From assembly GCF_014054525.1 (NCBI RefSeq), contig NZ_CP059564.1, positions 692,357 to 756,356 of the forward strand: DNA of 64,000 nt, in the 5' to 3' direction. A program made the position numbers and the translations under genes. Under the pieces are notes generated by a model. That model searched no databases, had not been told where the DNA came from, and saw nothing but the letters and a program-made list of their open reading frames with translations. The DNA comes from Alysiella filiformis (GTDB lineage: Bacteria; Pseudomonadota; Gammaproteobacteria; Burkholderiales; Neisseriaceae). This document shows positions 1-8,243 of this stretch, piece by piece (positions within the stretch are counted from its first letter, which is position 1; every line of letters begins with the position of its first letter).

Positions 1-343
1 ACAGCACCATGCCCACCGCGCCCATGCACACGCCAAACCACAAGCCTTGTCGCCCCATTTCGCCGACTTCATCGGTTTTGCCCGCACCGTGCATTTGCGC
101 GATGAGCGGATTAAGCGCAGTCATAATCCCCAAAAACGTGATGTACACCGTTGCAAACACTGAGCTGCCCAAAGCCACCGCCGCCAAATCATCTTTACCT
201 GCCGCGCCAGCCATGATGGTGTCCACCACGCCCACGCCCACGGCGGCGATTTGCGCCAACATCATGGGTAAAGCCAAAGCAATCAGTTGTCGGCTTTCGG
301 TACGAAAACGCGATGGGGGAAATTGATTAAGTGAAAATAACAT
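1..343 (-). CDS. norM: MATE family multidrug efflux protein (NorM-like), partial
   Basis: Only the first 114 residues lie in the window; the rest runs off the left edge. The protein belongs to the multidrug and toxic compound extrusion family, inner-membrane cation-coupled drug exporters. The visible part has the family's first transmembrane segment (about residues 20-45) with Pro26 and the motif VDTIMAG holding Asp41, a loop, and a second hydrophobic segment (about 53-75) followed by NPLIAQ. The ATG at 341-343 is the first in frame; no clear Shine-Dalgarno precedes it. Downstream genes are unknown. Naming as NorM rather than another MATE subgroup is an inference from the family context in Neisseriaceae. 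Confidence 0.85.
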   Translation of the reverse strand, partial: MLFSLNQFPPSRFRTESRQLIALALPMMLAQIAAVGVGVVDTIMAGAAGKDDLAAVALGSSVFATVYITFLGIMTALNPLIAQMHGAGKTDEVGEMGRQGLWFGVCMGAVGMVL

Positions 344-400
344 GATGAATTTTGTGTTTAAAAACCCATTATTTTAGCGCGGAATGCGCGTTCAGGCAGC

Positions 401-730
401 CAGAAACTTTTGCAAAACTCAATTCGTAGGGGCAGATTTCATATCTGCCCTTTTTTCAATTTATTGATAACGCGATTTCGGGATAAAAGTGATTGATAAA
501 TTTAAGTCACTTTGCTCCCTCTCCCTATGGGAGAGGGCTGGGGAGAGGGTATGCTGCTCAACAAGCCCTCTCTCCAACTCTCTCCCATAGGGAGAGAGGG
601 CAGGTTTGTTGGCAAATTGACAGTGACTTATCCCGAGTTCACGTTATTGATAAAAATGAAAATTTCTGTAATCCCAAACAGGGCAGATATGAAATCTGCC
701 CCTACAAACCGAGTTTTGCAAAAGTTTTAG
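401..730. repeat. M-family inverted-repeat element (copy M1) carrying a nested S element
   Basis: Outer arms are inverted copies built on TTTTGCAAAACTC and a GGGCAGATTTCATATCTGCCC-like hairpin. A second, different palindromic element (469-645) sits inside. Almost the same composite recurs at 7868-8196. No gene is apparent; the open frames crossing it are by-products of the repeat. Confidence 0.8.
469..645. repeat. S-family inverted-repeat element (copy S1) nested in M1
   Basis: A 177-bp element with ends AACGCGATTTCGGGATAA and an inverted AACGTGAACTCGGGATAA. It holds an inner CCCTCTCCC-type palindrome. ATTGAT flanks it on both sides (463-468 and 646-651), which looks like a target duplication. 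The M copy at 52365-52520 keeps the same sequence uninterrupted. Confidence 0.75.
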
Positions 731-768
731 CCAGAATGCGCCATTTAAAGCCATTTTCTTTCAATGGG

Positions 769-818
769 CAAACGTGGCGTTGCGCCGCCACACCCACGCT
801 TAAAGGCGGTGGCAACCC
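769..818. repeat. Short dispersed repeat (about 50 bp), pair of 3935-3982
   Basis: The stretch with AACGTGGCGT and GCCGCCACACCCACG reappears inverted at about 3935-3982 with a few differences. It lies between the M1 block and the immunity-like gene. Apart from this repeat and an uptake sequence near 873-887, the 731-934 interval shows nothing gene-like. Confidence 0.5.
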
Positions 819-934
819 AAAAAATAGCCCCAATTCACTCATGGCGTGATTGGGGGGAACAATATTTCATTTCAGGCAGCCTGAAAAAAGATAAAATTGT
901 GTGGCAACACCGCGTGAGCAAGTGTTCCCCAAAA

Positions 935-1642
935 TTAAATCAATTTACATAAAGCAAAGCCAAATTTATGTGCCATATCCGCTTCTGATAAGGCAGCCTG
1001 CAAGGGTTCAGACATAAAATAAGAGTGTAAAAGTAAAGGGTCATGCCACAAATCCACATTACACTCTTGGGCAGAGGCAGAAAGTTCCACATAATTGTCC
1101 CTGATACCATATCTTGGCGAATAAATTTCTAATCCACTTGGGTAACGAATAAATTTGAATTTAGAATGACTTTGTGGGTTCAGCATATATCTTCTTTGTT
1201 CAGATACATCTAAAATATAAAAGGTTTCCTCTTTCCATAATTCGCCTGTTTCTATGTCGTAGATGTGTATAGGAGCGAAATCGCTTTGCCCTAAATTGAA
1301 TTGTTTAAAAATTTCACCGCATTGTTGATTGAATACAATCCTGCCATTGGCAAAGAATACATATTCATCATCTTTGGGGTAATCCATTTTATCTGCCCAC
1401 AAACTATTCGGAAAAACAGGAGATTTTTCAAAATCTGCTGCCGCTGCTGCTTTACAAATTCTGTTCCAATCTTCCTGATTTTTTTGTTTTAAAATTAGAC
1501 TATCAGGATGTGTAGGATTTTGTCTTATGGCAATTTCATTGAGCCGATAAGTGCGATAATCAAATAAGCCATCATAGCTTGACCCTATCCGATAAGCAGT
1601 AATACGCCCCAAATCAATGGATGCCGACCAAACTTTTTTCAT
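935..1642 (-). CDS. DUF1629/Imm11-like protein, orphan immunity candidate (cassette 1)
   Basis: A 235-residue soluble protein with no signal peptide or membrane segment. It resembles the DUF1629 (Imm11) family, known as immunity proteins of polymorphic toxin systems. It shares a plan with two other genes in this window (33177-33899 and the split gene 54109-55700): an N-terminal IDLG/IDFG stretch, a central FNLGQ(S/T) block, and a C-terminal motif of the form D-[LI]-W-H-D-P (here VDLWHDP) followed by a YFMSEPLQAAL stretch. The three are strongly diverged, so they are not recent copies. Upstream lie a conserved hairpin and a remnant of a DUF4261 gene. No toxin gene is nearby. The Imm11 assignment is by motif only; a general DUF1629 protein of other function is possible. 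Confidence 0.6.
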   Translation of the reverse strand: MKKVWSASIDLGRITAYRIGSSYDGLFDYRTYRLNEIAIRQNPTHPDSLILKQKNQEDWNRICKAAAAADFEKSPVFPNSLWADKMDYPKDDEYVFFANGRIVFNQQCGEIFKQFNLGQSDFAPIHIYDIETGELWKEETFYILDVSEQRRYMLNPQSHSKFKFIRYPSGLEIYSPRYGIRDNYVELSASAQECNVDLWHDPLLLHSYFMSEPLQAALSEADMAHKFGFALCKLI

Positions 1643-1667
1643 ACCTTATCTCTAAAAATAAAATTTA

Positions 1668-1700
1668 AAACGGTCTATTGTACAGAACAATAGACCGTTT
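1668..1700 (-). terminator. Conserved cassette hairpin, copy 1 (terminator or attenuator)
   Basis: Read on the minus strand, AAACGGTCTATTGT pairs with ACAATAGACCGTTT across a four-base loop and is followed by an A/T-rich run. The same hairpin stands at the same place in cassettes 2 (33925-33957) and 3 (54055-54087), between the DUF4261 3' end and the immunity-like gene. Confidence 0.7.
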
Positions 1701-1714
1701 AACCTAAAAATATT

Positions 1715-1817
1715 TTATTGAATATCAATCTTCAATGAAAACTCACTTGGTGCATACACGCTTTTTGAGTGGCGGATTGCCCATCTTTCAATGCCGAACC
1801 TGAACCGATGATGTAGT
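1715..1817 (-). pseudogene. 3' remnant of a DUF4261 gene, with internal deletion (cassette 1)
   Basis: On the minus strand this matches the last 45 or so codons of the intact DUF4261 gene at 33971-34708, ending in the same SLKIDIQ and stop. It starts abruptly at TACATCATC. It lacks 34 bases relative to the intact gene; the deletion lies between two ATGGG direct repeats and shifts the frame. The fragment cannot make a protein. Its 5' edge is the same position as the edge of the remnant in cassette 3. Confidence 0.8.
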
Positions 1818-1935
1818 CGTGGGGTACAACTGTTGCACCCTACATGGCGCGCCATCTTGTATTTATTGCTGCAAGTCTAAACAGGGCAGATATGAAATCT
1901 GCCCCCTACGAACCGAGTTTTGCAAAGGTCTCAAC
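1818..1935. repeat. Fragments of B and M repeat elements
   Basis: A B-type hairpin (GGGTACAACTGTTGCACCC, about 1824-1846) abuts the DUF4261 remnant. It is followed by half of an M element (GGGCAGATATGAAATCTGCCC, then CGAGTTTTGCAAAG). The block fills the space up to the edd stop codon. Confidence 0.65.
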
Positions 1936-1950
1936 CTGTTTTTGGGATTT

Positions 1951-3780
1951 TTATGCGAAATCGCCGCCAAAACTCATTGCACCTGTTTCTGCGCTGCTGG
2001 TTTGGGCGCGGAAACCTGCAAACAATTCACGTCCAATGCCGTGCGTGTTTTTGGACAAATCGGGGGTTGGCACTTCGCGTTCGGCAAAGGTTTTTTCATC
2101 TACCAACACGTTCAATTCGCCTGTGTGGGCATTGAATCGGATTAAATCGCCTGTGCGGATTTTGCCAATGCCGCCACCCATCAGGGCTTCGGGCGACATG
2201 TGAATGGCGGCTGGCACTTTGCCGCTTGCACCCGACATGCGTCCGTCTGTTACCAATGCGACTTTGAAACCACGGTCTTGCAAAATCGCCAATGGGGGCG
2301 TGAGTTTGTGCAATTCGGGCATGCCGTTGGCTCTTGCGCCTTGATAGCGTACCACGCACACAAAATCGCGTTCCAATTCGCCGCGTTGGAATGCGTCCAG
2401 CACTTCTTTTTGGTCGTTGAATACGATGGCGGGGGCTTCAATGACAAAGGTTTCGGCTTTCATGGCAGAAACTTTAATCACGCCGCGTCCGATGTTGCCT
2501 TTCATCAATTTTAAGCCGCCGTCTGGCGAAAAAGGCTGGCTGAATGGGCGCAACACTTCGCTGTCGCGGCTTTCGGCAACCGCGTCTTGCCACACCAATT
2601 TGCCGTCCAATAAAAACGGTTCTTGGGTGTAGGCTGCCATGCCGTGTCCCATGACGGTGTCCACATCATCGTGCAACAAGCCGTTTTCGCGCAATTCGCG
2701 TATCACAAAGGGCAAACCGCCTGCTGCGGCAAAATGGTTCACATCGGCTTGACCGTTGGGATACACGCGAATCAACAAGGGGACAATGGCTGAAATCGCG
2801 TCAAAATCGTCCCAATTCAAAATCACGCCAGCCGCGCGCGCCATTGCCACCAAGTGCATGGTGTGGTTGGTGGAGCCGCCTGTTGCCATTAAGCCGATAA
2901 TCGCGTTCACAAAAGATTTTTCAGACAGCATTTCGCCTATGGGTTTAGCGGTTTGGTTTTGCAGCGACTGTACCATTTGTACGGCGGCTTGGCGGGTAAG
3001 GGCTTCGCGCATGGGGGTGTTGGGATTGAAAAATGCGGCGGCTGGCAAATGCAAACCCATCAATTCCATCATCATTTGGTTGGAGTTTGCCGTGCCGTAA
3101 AAGGTGCAAGTACCAGGGCTGTGATACGATGCCATTTCGCTTTGCAACAGGGCATCGCGTCCCACTTTGCCTTCGGCAAAAAGTTGGCGTGTGCGGGCTT
3201 TTTCTTTGTTGCCTATGCCGCTGACCATTGGGCCTGCTGGCACGAAAATCGCTGGCAAATGCCCACACGACAATGCACCGATGACCAAACCCGGTACGAT
3301 TTTGTCGCAAACGCCAAAAAACATTGCGCCATCAAACATTTGGTGGGATAAGCCTATGGCGGTACTCATGGCAATCACATCGCGCGAAAACAGCGACATT
3401 TCCATGCCTTCGTAGCCTTGGGTAATGCCATCGCACATGGCGGGTGCGCCACCTGCAACTTGGGCGGTGGCACCGTGTTTTTGTACTTCGTCTTTAATCC
3501 AATCGGGGAAGTGTTTGAAGGGCTGGTGTGCCGAAACCATGTCGTTGTAGGTGCTAATCATGCCGATGTTGGGAACGTGGGCTTTTTGCATTTCAATTTT
3601 GATGGCGTTGGGCATGGCGGCATAGCCGTGCGCCAAGTTGGAGCAGCCCAGTTGGTCGCGTTCTACTTTGCCGTTTTGTTTGAGGGCGCGAATGCGGTTC
3701 AAATAGGCGGTGCGTGTGGGGCGCGAACGTTCAATAATGGCTTGGGTGATTTCGGCCAGTTTGGGGTGGAGCGGTTTCAT
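1951..3780 (-). CDS. edd: 6-phosphogluconate dehydratase
   Basis: Edd converts 6-phosphogluconate to 2-keto-3-deoxy-6-phosphogluconate, the committed step of the Entner-Doudoroff pathway, using a 4Fe-4S cluster in the cytoplasm. At 609 residues it has the usual family length. IlvD/Edd signatures are clear: CDGITQG (116-122), CDK at 158-160 within VCDKIVPG, Cys225 in [15 protein letters not shown], and [21 protein letters not shown]-like sequence near the C terminus. Edd rather than IlvD is supported by the N-terminal region and the length. The pathway partner zwf lies about 57 kb away in this window (60790-62232), and eda is not seen, so the genes are not clustered. Transcription probably starts at the promoter at 3874-3902. 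Confidence 0.95.
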   Translation of the reverse strand: MKPLHPKLAEITQAIIERSRPTRTAYLNRIRALKQNGKVERDQLGCSNLAHGYAAMPNAIKIEMQKAHVPNIGMISTYNDMVSAHQPFKHFPDWIKDEVQKHGATAQVAGGAPAMCDGITQGYEGMEMSLFSRDVIAMSTAIGLSHQMFDGAMFFGVCDKIVPGLVIGALSCGHLPAIFVPAGPMVSGIGNKEKARTRQLFAEGKVGRDALLQSEMASYHSPGTCTFYGTANSNQMMMELMGLHLPAAAFFNPNTPMREALTRQAAVQMVQSLQNQTAKPIGEMLSEKSFVNAIIGLMATGGSTNHTMHLVAMARAAGVILNWDDFDAISAIVPLLIRVYPNGQADVNHFAAAGGLPFVIRELRENGLLHDDVDTVMGHGMAAYTQEPFLLDGKLVWQDAVAESRDSEVLRPFSQPFSPDGGLKLMKGNIGRGVIKVSAMKAETFVIEAPAIVFNDQKEVLDAFQRGELERDFVCVVRYQGARANGMPELHKLTPPLAILQDRGFKVALVTDGRMSGASGKVPAAIHMSPEALMGGGIGKIRTGDLIRFNAHTGELNVLVDEKTFAEREVPTPDLSKNTHGIGRELFAGFRAQTSSAETGAMSFGGDFA

Positions 3781-3873
3781 GGTGGGTGTCCTTGGGTATT
3801 TTGTAGCTTAATTACAGTTTAGTGGGGTTTTCAGGCTGCCTGAAAAACGGAAAATGGGGTAATTTGGGGCGAT

Positions 3874-3902
3874 ATTATACCGAATTTGTGTTGTTTTTGT
3901 AA
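3874..3902 (-). promoter_or_regulatory. Putative edd promoter
   Basis: On the minus strand a perfect TATAAT (3874-3879) lies 17 bases from TTACAA (3897-3902), about 95 bases upstream of the edd start. The -35 box is weak. The rest of 3781-4149 holds uptake sequences and the short repeat at 3935-3982 but no convincing gene. Confidence 0.5.
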
Positions 3903-4149
3903 GATTGTTACTTGTTGGGGTGGCGCAATCGTTGTGTGCTGCCGCCTTTTGAGAGTGGGTGTGGCGGCGATACGCCACGTTTCGCGCTCAAATGCACAGG
4001 GCTTTCAGGCTGCCTGAACGATTTTTGTTGTGTATTGTTAGGCTGCCTGAAAAACCTTGCCTACCATAAACCTTTACCGCCAAGCACAAAAACCGTTAAA
4101 ATCACTTTTTTAAAAGATTTGCCTCGCACTTTAAAAAGGAATATTCACA

Positions 4150-4761
4150 ATGAAACGCCCACATTTCCCTTATCCCTCAATGATTGCTGCTGTGCTGTTG
4201 GCGGCAGGATTAAGCGGTTGTGCCGCAGGCATTATTGGCGGTGGCGCGGCTGTGGCTTCGGTAGCCGACCGCCGCAGTGGTGGCTCGCAAGCCGATGATG
4301 AAGTGATGGAACAACGCATCAAATCCAAAGCGCAAGCCTTGCTCCGCAAAAACAGCTACATCAATTATACGCCTCATGTGGCGGTTACCAGCTACAATCG
4401 CCGCATTTTGCTGACGGGACAGGTTGCCAGCACAGCCGATAGCCAGCTTGCCGAACAAATTGCCCGCTCGGAGCAAAGTGCTTTGTCGGTTTACAATTAT
4501 ATTACGGTTAGCCCCATCAACCGCTCGGTGGTTGATGTGAGCAACGATACTGCCATTACGGCTCGTGTTCGCGCCAATTTGTTGGGCATCAGCCATGTGG
4601 TTTACCCTGGTCATGTGAAGGTGGTAACCTATGGTGGCATTACTTATGTGATGGGCATTTTAACCCCCGCTCAACAGGCTGCCGTTACCCACCGTGTGAG
4701 TACCACCGCAGGCGTGTTGCGCGTGGTAACGCTTTTTGAAGAACACAAATCCGCTTATTAA
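4150..4761 (+). CDS. BON-domain outer-membrane lipoprotein (DolP/YraP-like)
   Basis: A 203-residue lipoprotein with a signal peptide and lipobox LSGC, giving lipidated Cys24. Two BON domains follow (about residues 50-115 and 125-190). This is the layout of DolP/YraP and of the neisserial antigen GNA2091, outer-membrane proteins that help maintain envelope integrity. The start is supported by AAAAGGA about 9 bases upstream. A longer overlapping frame beginning at 3912 has no family features and was not accepted. Spacing to the next gene is about 95 bases with an uptake sequence, so cotranscription is uncertain. Confidence 0.85.
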   Translation: MKRPHFPYPSMIAAVLLAAGLSGCAAGIIGGGAAVASVADRRSGGSQADDEVMEQRIKSKAQALLRKNSYINYTPHVAVTSYNRRILLTGQVASTADSQLAEQIARSEQSALSVYNYITVSPINRSVVDVSNDTAITARVRANLLGISHVVYPGHVKVVTYGGITYVMGILTPAQQAAVTHRVSTTAGVLRVVTLFEEHKSAY

Positions 4762-4857
4762 AACCCAATATGGGGCAAGGCGATTGTTTTGCGCCATGTG
4801 GGGTCGTGATGATTAACGCAGCATTCAGGCTGCCTGAAAACGAAATACCCAATTATT

Positions 4858-5616
4858 ATGTCGTATGAATCAGAATCAAAATTAACTTTCGGCAATATTT
4901 TGCTTGGTTTGCTGCTGTTGGGCGTGGTGGTGGTGATTGGCTTGATTGTTTTTGTTTATTTTGCCCTCACCAAACAAAGCAACAACAAAAACACCATTTT
5001 GCCAACCGATGCGCCGCCTTCGCAAAGCATAGACCGTTTGTCGCCAGATGGTCGGGCTTTGCCTTCTGTGCCTCGCGCCCAAGCCTCGGGGGAAAACGCC
5101 AAACCCAAAACGGCTGCCAATGCCACCGACAACACAACGGCAAACAGCCATGGCGATAAAATTGCCAAAGAACTCAATGGCGACAACGCGGCAATCAATG
5201 CGCGTGATGTTGCCATTGCCCCCGAACGCCCAGCCCGAACAGAACGCCCCAAACCGATTTACAAACCCAAACCCAAACCTGCCGTTGCCAACAACAATGA
5301 CGCAGATTCGGCAAACAGCGAACGCAATACGGGCGAACGCACCCTCACACCCACCAACAAAATTGCAGGCGAACGCACGCTTGAACCCACCAACAAACCG
5401 CGTTTTGTGCCACGCAGCGACAGCACATCTGGCGAACGCCCCATACAACCCAGCAACCGCACCAACACATCGCGCAGCACACGCAATGATGATGCGTCAA
5501 GTGGCAGCCGCAGTTCAGGCAGCCGCAACAGCGATTCGTTTGCTGAAAAACCATTGAAACCGCTCAACAAACCGCGTTCCAATGGCGGTGGCGACAATAT
5601 TGATAATTTATTTTAA
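4858..5616 (+). CDS. Single-pass membrane protein with a Pro/Asn-rich repeat tail
   Basis: I do not recognise a family. The 252-residue product has a short N terminus, one strong membrane segment (about residues 12-37), then a long low-complexity tail rich in Asn, Lys, Pro, Thr and Arg. The tail holds a degenerate decapeptide: GERTLTPTNK (159-168), GERTLEPTNK (171-180), GERPIQPSNR (192-201) and a shorter EKPLKPLNK (230-238). This suggests a membrane-anchored, extended, basic periplasmic or cytoplasmic stalk. It sits between the BON lipoprotein and truA on the same strand and is closed by two terminators, so it is probably expressed on its own or from the lipoprotein promoter. No Shine-Dalgarno is clear. 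Confidence 0.7.
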   Translation: MSYESESKLTFGNILLGLLLLGVVVVIGLIVFVYFALTKQSNNKNTILPTDAPPSQSIDRLSPDGRALPSVPRAQASGENAKPKTAANATDNTTANSHGDKIAKELNGDNAAINARDVAIAPERPARTERPKPIYKPKPKPAVANNNDADSANSERNTGERTLTPTNKIAGERTLEPTNKPRFVPRSDSTSGERPIQPSNRTNTSRSTRNDDASSGSRSSGSRNSDSFAEKPLKPLNKPRSNGGGDNIDNLF

Positions 5617-5630
5617 AAAAATCACAAAAT

Positions 5631-5661
5631 GGGGTTTCAGGCTGCCTGAACCCCCTTTTTG
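5631..5661 (+). terminator. Terminator with an uptake-sequence stem
   Basis: GGGG-TTTCAGGCTGCCTGAA-CCCC followed by a T run. The palindromic uptake sequence forms the stem, extended by G-C pairs. It lies just after the gene ending at 5616. Confidence 0.8.
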
Positions 5662-5691
5662 ACCCGAATGCCCCTTTTCATTCGGGTTTTT
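5662..5691 (+). terminator. Second intrinsic terminator before truA
   Basis: ACCCGAATG and CATTCGGGT form a 9-bp stem around a short loop and are followed by a T run. It directly follows the first terminator, separating truA from the upstream gene. Confidence 0.8.
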
Positions 5692-5709
5692 GTTTGATGA
5701 TAATGTGAT

Positions 5710-6498
5710 ATGCAAACCCAACGTTACGCGCTCATTTTGTCGTATGACGGCAGCCAATTTTTCGGTTGGCAAAAACAAGCCCAAGGCATTGCCACCGTGC
5801 AAGCGGCTTTGGAACACGCACTCGCGCAAATTGCAGGCGAACCCATAGACACCACCACCGCAGGGCGCACCGACACGGGCGTACACGCCACCGCACAGGT
5901 GGTGCATTTTGATACCCATGCTCAACGCCCCATCAGCGCGTGGGTACGCGGTGTGAATGCCCATTTGCCCGATGGTGTTGCGGTGTGGCATGCCCAAGCG
6001 GTTGCGCCGCATTTTCATGCGCGATTTGATGCGTTTGGCAGGCATTATCGTTATGTGTTGCAATCTTCGCCTGTGCGTTCGCCTTTGTTGATGGGGCGCG
6101 TGGGCTGGACGCATTATCCCCTTAATCTGGACAATATGCGCCAAGCCGCCCAGTTATTGTGTGGCGAACACGATTTTTCCACGTTTCGCGCGGCGGAATG
6201 TCAAGCCAAATCGCCTGTGAAAACCATGTATCAAATCACGCTTTCAGGCAGCCCCCATTTCATCAAAATGGATTTTCACGCCAATGCGTTTTTGCACCAC
6301 ATGGTACGCAATATTGTGGGTGCGTTGGTGTATGTGGGGGCAGGGCGATTGACGGTGGCGCAATTTGCCGAAATGTTTGCCCAACGCAGCCGTTTACGCG
6401 CACCGCCCACGTTTATGCCCGATGGTTTGTATTTAACTGGGGTGGATTATCCGCCTGAATGGGGTGTGCTTCGGCAGCCTGTACCCGAATGGTTGTAG
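5710..6498 (+). CDS. truA: tRNA pseudouridine(38-40) synthase TruA
   Basis: TruA isomerises uridines 38-40 in the anticodon arm of many tRNAs. The 262-residue length is normal. The catalytic motif [10 protein letters not shown] holds the nucleophile Asp55. It is followed by QVVHFDT, and [15 protein letters not shown] and [14 protein letters not shown] are typical of the second half. An uptake sequence variant inside the gene encodes Ser-Gly-Ser. It starts 19 bases after a terminator, so its promoter must overlap that region or transcription must read through. The next gene starts 29 bases downstream. Confidence 0.95.
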   Translation: MQTQRYALILSYDGSQFFGWQKQAQGIATVQAALEHALAQIAGEPIDTTTAGRTDTGVHATAQVVHFDTHAQRPISAWVRGVNAHLPDGVAVWHAQAVAPHFHARFDAFGRHYRYVLQSSPVRSPLLMGRVGWTHYPLNLDNMRQAAQLLCGEHDFSTFRAAECQAKSPVKTMYQITLSGSPHFIKMDFHANAFLHHMVRNIVGALVYVGAGRLTVAQFAEMFAQRSRLRAPPTFMPDGLYLTGVDYPPEWGVLRQPVPEWL

Positions 6499-6527
6499 CT
6501 GTTTGATTTTTAATAAGGAAAAACATC

Positions 6528-6839
6528 ATGCAAGACAAAATCAATCAAATTCAAGATTTGTATCGCCAATGGCAACAGTTGCAGCCCAAGCTGGCACAAG
6601 CGCAACAAGATTGGCAACAAAGTTGCGCCATCATGCAGCAACTCAACGATTTTTATTTTGACGGCGAATACCGTGAATTTTACGAAGCCATTGAAAATGG
6701 CGCAAAAGTGGATTTGACCACCCAAGGCGAATACAGCGTGATGAGCGAAGACGCTTTGTGGAACGCCTTTCATGAACATCAACACATGGCGTGGCAACGT
6801 TTGCGTTCGGCAATGGCAGAGCTTGACCCTGAACAATAA
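6528..6839 (+). CDS. DUF4298 domain protein
   Basis: A 103-residue cytoplasmic protein matching the DUF4298 family: an N-terminal helix rich in Gln, an [10 protein letters not shown] segment, then the conserved block with [12 protein letters not shown]. Function is unknown. An AAGGA ribosome site lies upstream. It follows truA by 29 bases and precedes ubiG by 59, all on the same strand, so cotranscription with truA is likely. Confidence 0.8.
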   Translation: MQDKINQIQDLYRQWQQLQPKLAQAQQDWQQSCAIMQQLNDFYFDGEYREFYEAIENGAKVDLTTQGEYSVMSEDALWNAFHEHQHMAWQRLRSAMAELDPEQ

Positions 6840-6898
6840 TTGGGCGTTTCAGGCTGCCTGAAACCTTCTTCCCCCACAAAAAACAGCATGGAAACATC

Positions 6899-7609
6899 AT
6901 GACCACACACAATGTAGATGCCACCGAAATTGAAAAATTCAGCAAACTCGCCGACAAATGGTGGGACAAAACAGGCGAATTTAAACCCCTACACGACATC
7001 AACCCTTTGCGTTTGGACTACATCAACCAACACGCCCATTTGCACGGCAAAACCATTGTGGACGTGGGTTGTGGCGGCGGCATTTTGTCGGAAAGCATGG
7101 CAAAGTATGGTGCCGCCTCCGTGTTGGGGGTGGACATGGCAGAAAAATCCTTACAGGCAGCCCAACAACACGCGCAAGCCGAAAACATTGCCAATGTATC
7201 CTACCGTTGTATCAGCGTGGAAGATTTGGCAGCGCAAATGCCACACAGTTTTGACGTGGTAACGTGCATGGAAATGCTGGAACACGTTCCCCAGCCTGAA
7301 TCCATCATTCGCGCGTGCGCCAAGTTGGTCAAACCAGAGGGTTGGGTGTTTTTTTCCACCATCAACCGCAATGCCAAATCCATGATACACGCCATTTTGG
7401 GCGCGGAATATGTGCTGAATCTCGTTCCCAAAGGCACACACGATTGGCACAAATTCATTACCCCAGCAGAAATGGCAAGAATGTGTCGTTTGGCAAACCT
7501 GAACGTGCATGACGCGCGTGGCATGGGCTATAACCCCTTAACGCGCCATTATTTTTTGCAAGATGATGTGTCGGTCAATTACATGCTGGTGTGTCGCCCA
7601 ATGGCATGA
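6899..7609 (+). CDS. ubiG: Ubiquinone biosynthesis O-methyltransferase UbiG
   Basis: UbiG performs both O-methylations of ubiquinone biosynthesis using S-adenosylmethionine. The 236-residue protein has the typical N-terminal [20 protein letters not shown] segment, the SAM-binding glycine loop [12 protein letters not shown] (residues 54-65) with acidic Asp79 at the second strand, and MLEHVPQP for motif post-[13 protein letters not shown] and the C-terminal DVSVNYMLV region fit the family. An uptake sequence lies just upstream (6848-6862). The other quinone methyltransferase, ubiE, is at 42174-42917. Confidence 0.93.
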   Translation: MTTHNVDATEIEKFSKLADKWWDKTGEFKPLHDINPLRLDYINQHAHLHGKTIVDVGCGGGILSESMAKYGAASVLGVDMAEKSLQAAQQHAQAENIANVSYRCISVEDLAAQMPHSFDVVTCMEMLEHVPQPESIIRACAKLVKPEGWVFFSTINRNAKSMIHAILGAEYVLNLVPKGTHDWHKFITPAEMARMCRLANLNVHDARGMGYNPLTRHYFLQDDVSVNYMLVCRPMA

Positions 7610-7620
7610 AAAAAGTTAGG

Positions 7621-7866
7621 CTGAAACCTTTGCCAAACTCGGTTTGCAAGGGCAGATTTCATATTTGCCCTGTTTAGACTTGCAGAAATTTTTATTTTTG
7701 GGACGCCATGTAGGGTGCAACTTGTTGCACCAAGTCCATGTTTTATCAGGAAAATGGTGCAACAAGTTGCACCCTACACTTGTCCTATTTTTACATAAAT
7801 TGAAAAGAGGCGGATATGAAATCCGCCTCTACATCAGTTTAAAAGTAGGTTTTACAAAAATTTCAG
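7621..7866. repeat. M-family element (copy M2) carrying a nested B element
   Basis: Ends are CTGAAACCTTTGC and an inverted TTTCAG, with GGGCAGATTTCATATTTGCCC and GGCGGATATGAAATCCGCC hairpins. The centre holds a B element with GGTGCAACAAGTTGCACC hairpins. The copy at 60352-60596 is nearly identical. Confidence 0.8.
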
Positions 7867-7867
7867 G

Positions 7868-8196
7868 CTGAAACTTTTGCAAAACTCAATTCGTAGGGGC
7901 AGATTTCATATCTGCCCTTTTTTCAATTTATTGATAACGCGATTTTGGGATAAAAGTGATTAATCAATTTAAGTCACTTTGCTCCCTCTCCCTGTGGGAG
8001 AGGGCTGGGGAGAGGGTATGCTGCTCAACAAGCCCTCTCTCCAACTCTCTCCCATAGGGAGAGAGGGCGGGTTTGTTGGCAAATTGACAGTGACTTATCC
8101 CGAGTTCACGTTATTGATAAAAATAAAAATTTCTGCAAGTCTAAACAGGGCAGATATGAAATCTGCCCCTACAAACCGAGTTTTGCAAAAATTTCA
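7868..8196. repeat. M-family element (copy M3) carrying a nested S element
   Basis: Almost the same as M1 at 401-730, including the nested S element. It stands head to tail with M2 and fills the gap between ubiG and the next gene. No gene is visible between 7610 and 8243. Confidence 0.8.
7936..8112. repeat. S-family element (copy S2) nested in M3
   Basis: Same 177-bp length and ends as S1, flanked by ATTGAT on both sides. Its insertion point in M3 is the same as that of S1 in M1, so M1 and M3 probably descend from one composite. Confidence 0.75.
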
Positions 8197-8243
8197 GGCT
8201 GCCTGAATATCGGTTTCAGGCAGCCTTGGATTTGATGGCGCAA

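Noticed and set aside
493-849. Open frames inside the M1/S1 block
   Set aside because: They arise from repeat sequence; equivalent frames appear in the other copies (for example at 7979) and differ only by repeat drift.
3912-4298. Open frame overlapping the start of the BON lipoprotein gene
   Set aside because: It crosses uptake sequences and a repeat, has no domain, and the lipoprotein frame has a clear signal peptide and ribosome site.
401-8196. CRISPR array
   Set aside because: Repeats are dispersed inverted elements of differing size; there are no evenly spaced short direct repeats with unique spacers and no cas genes.
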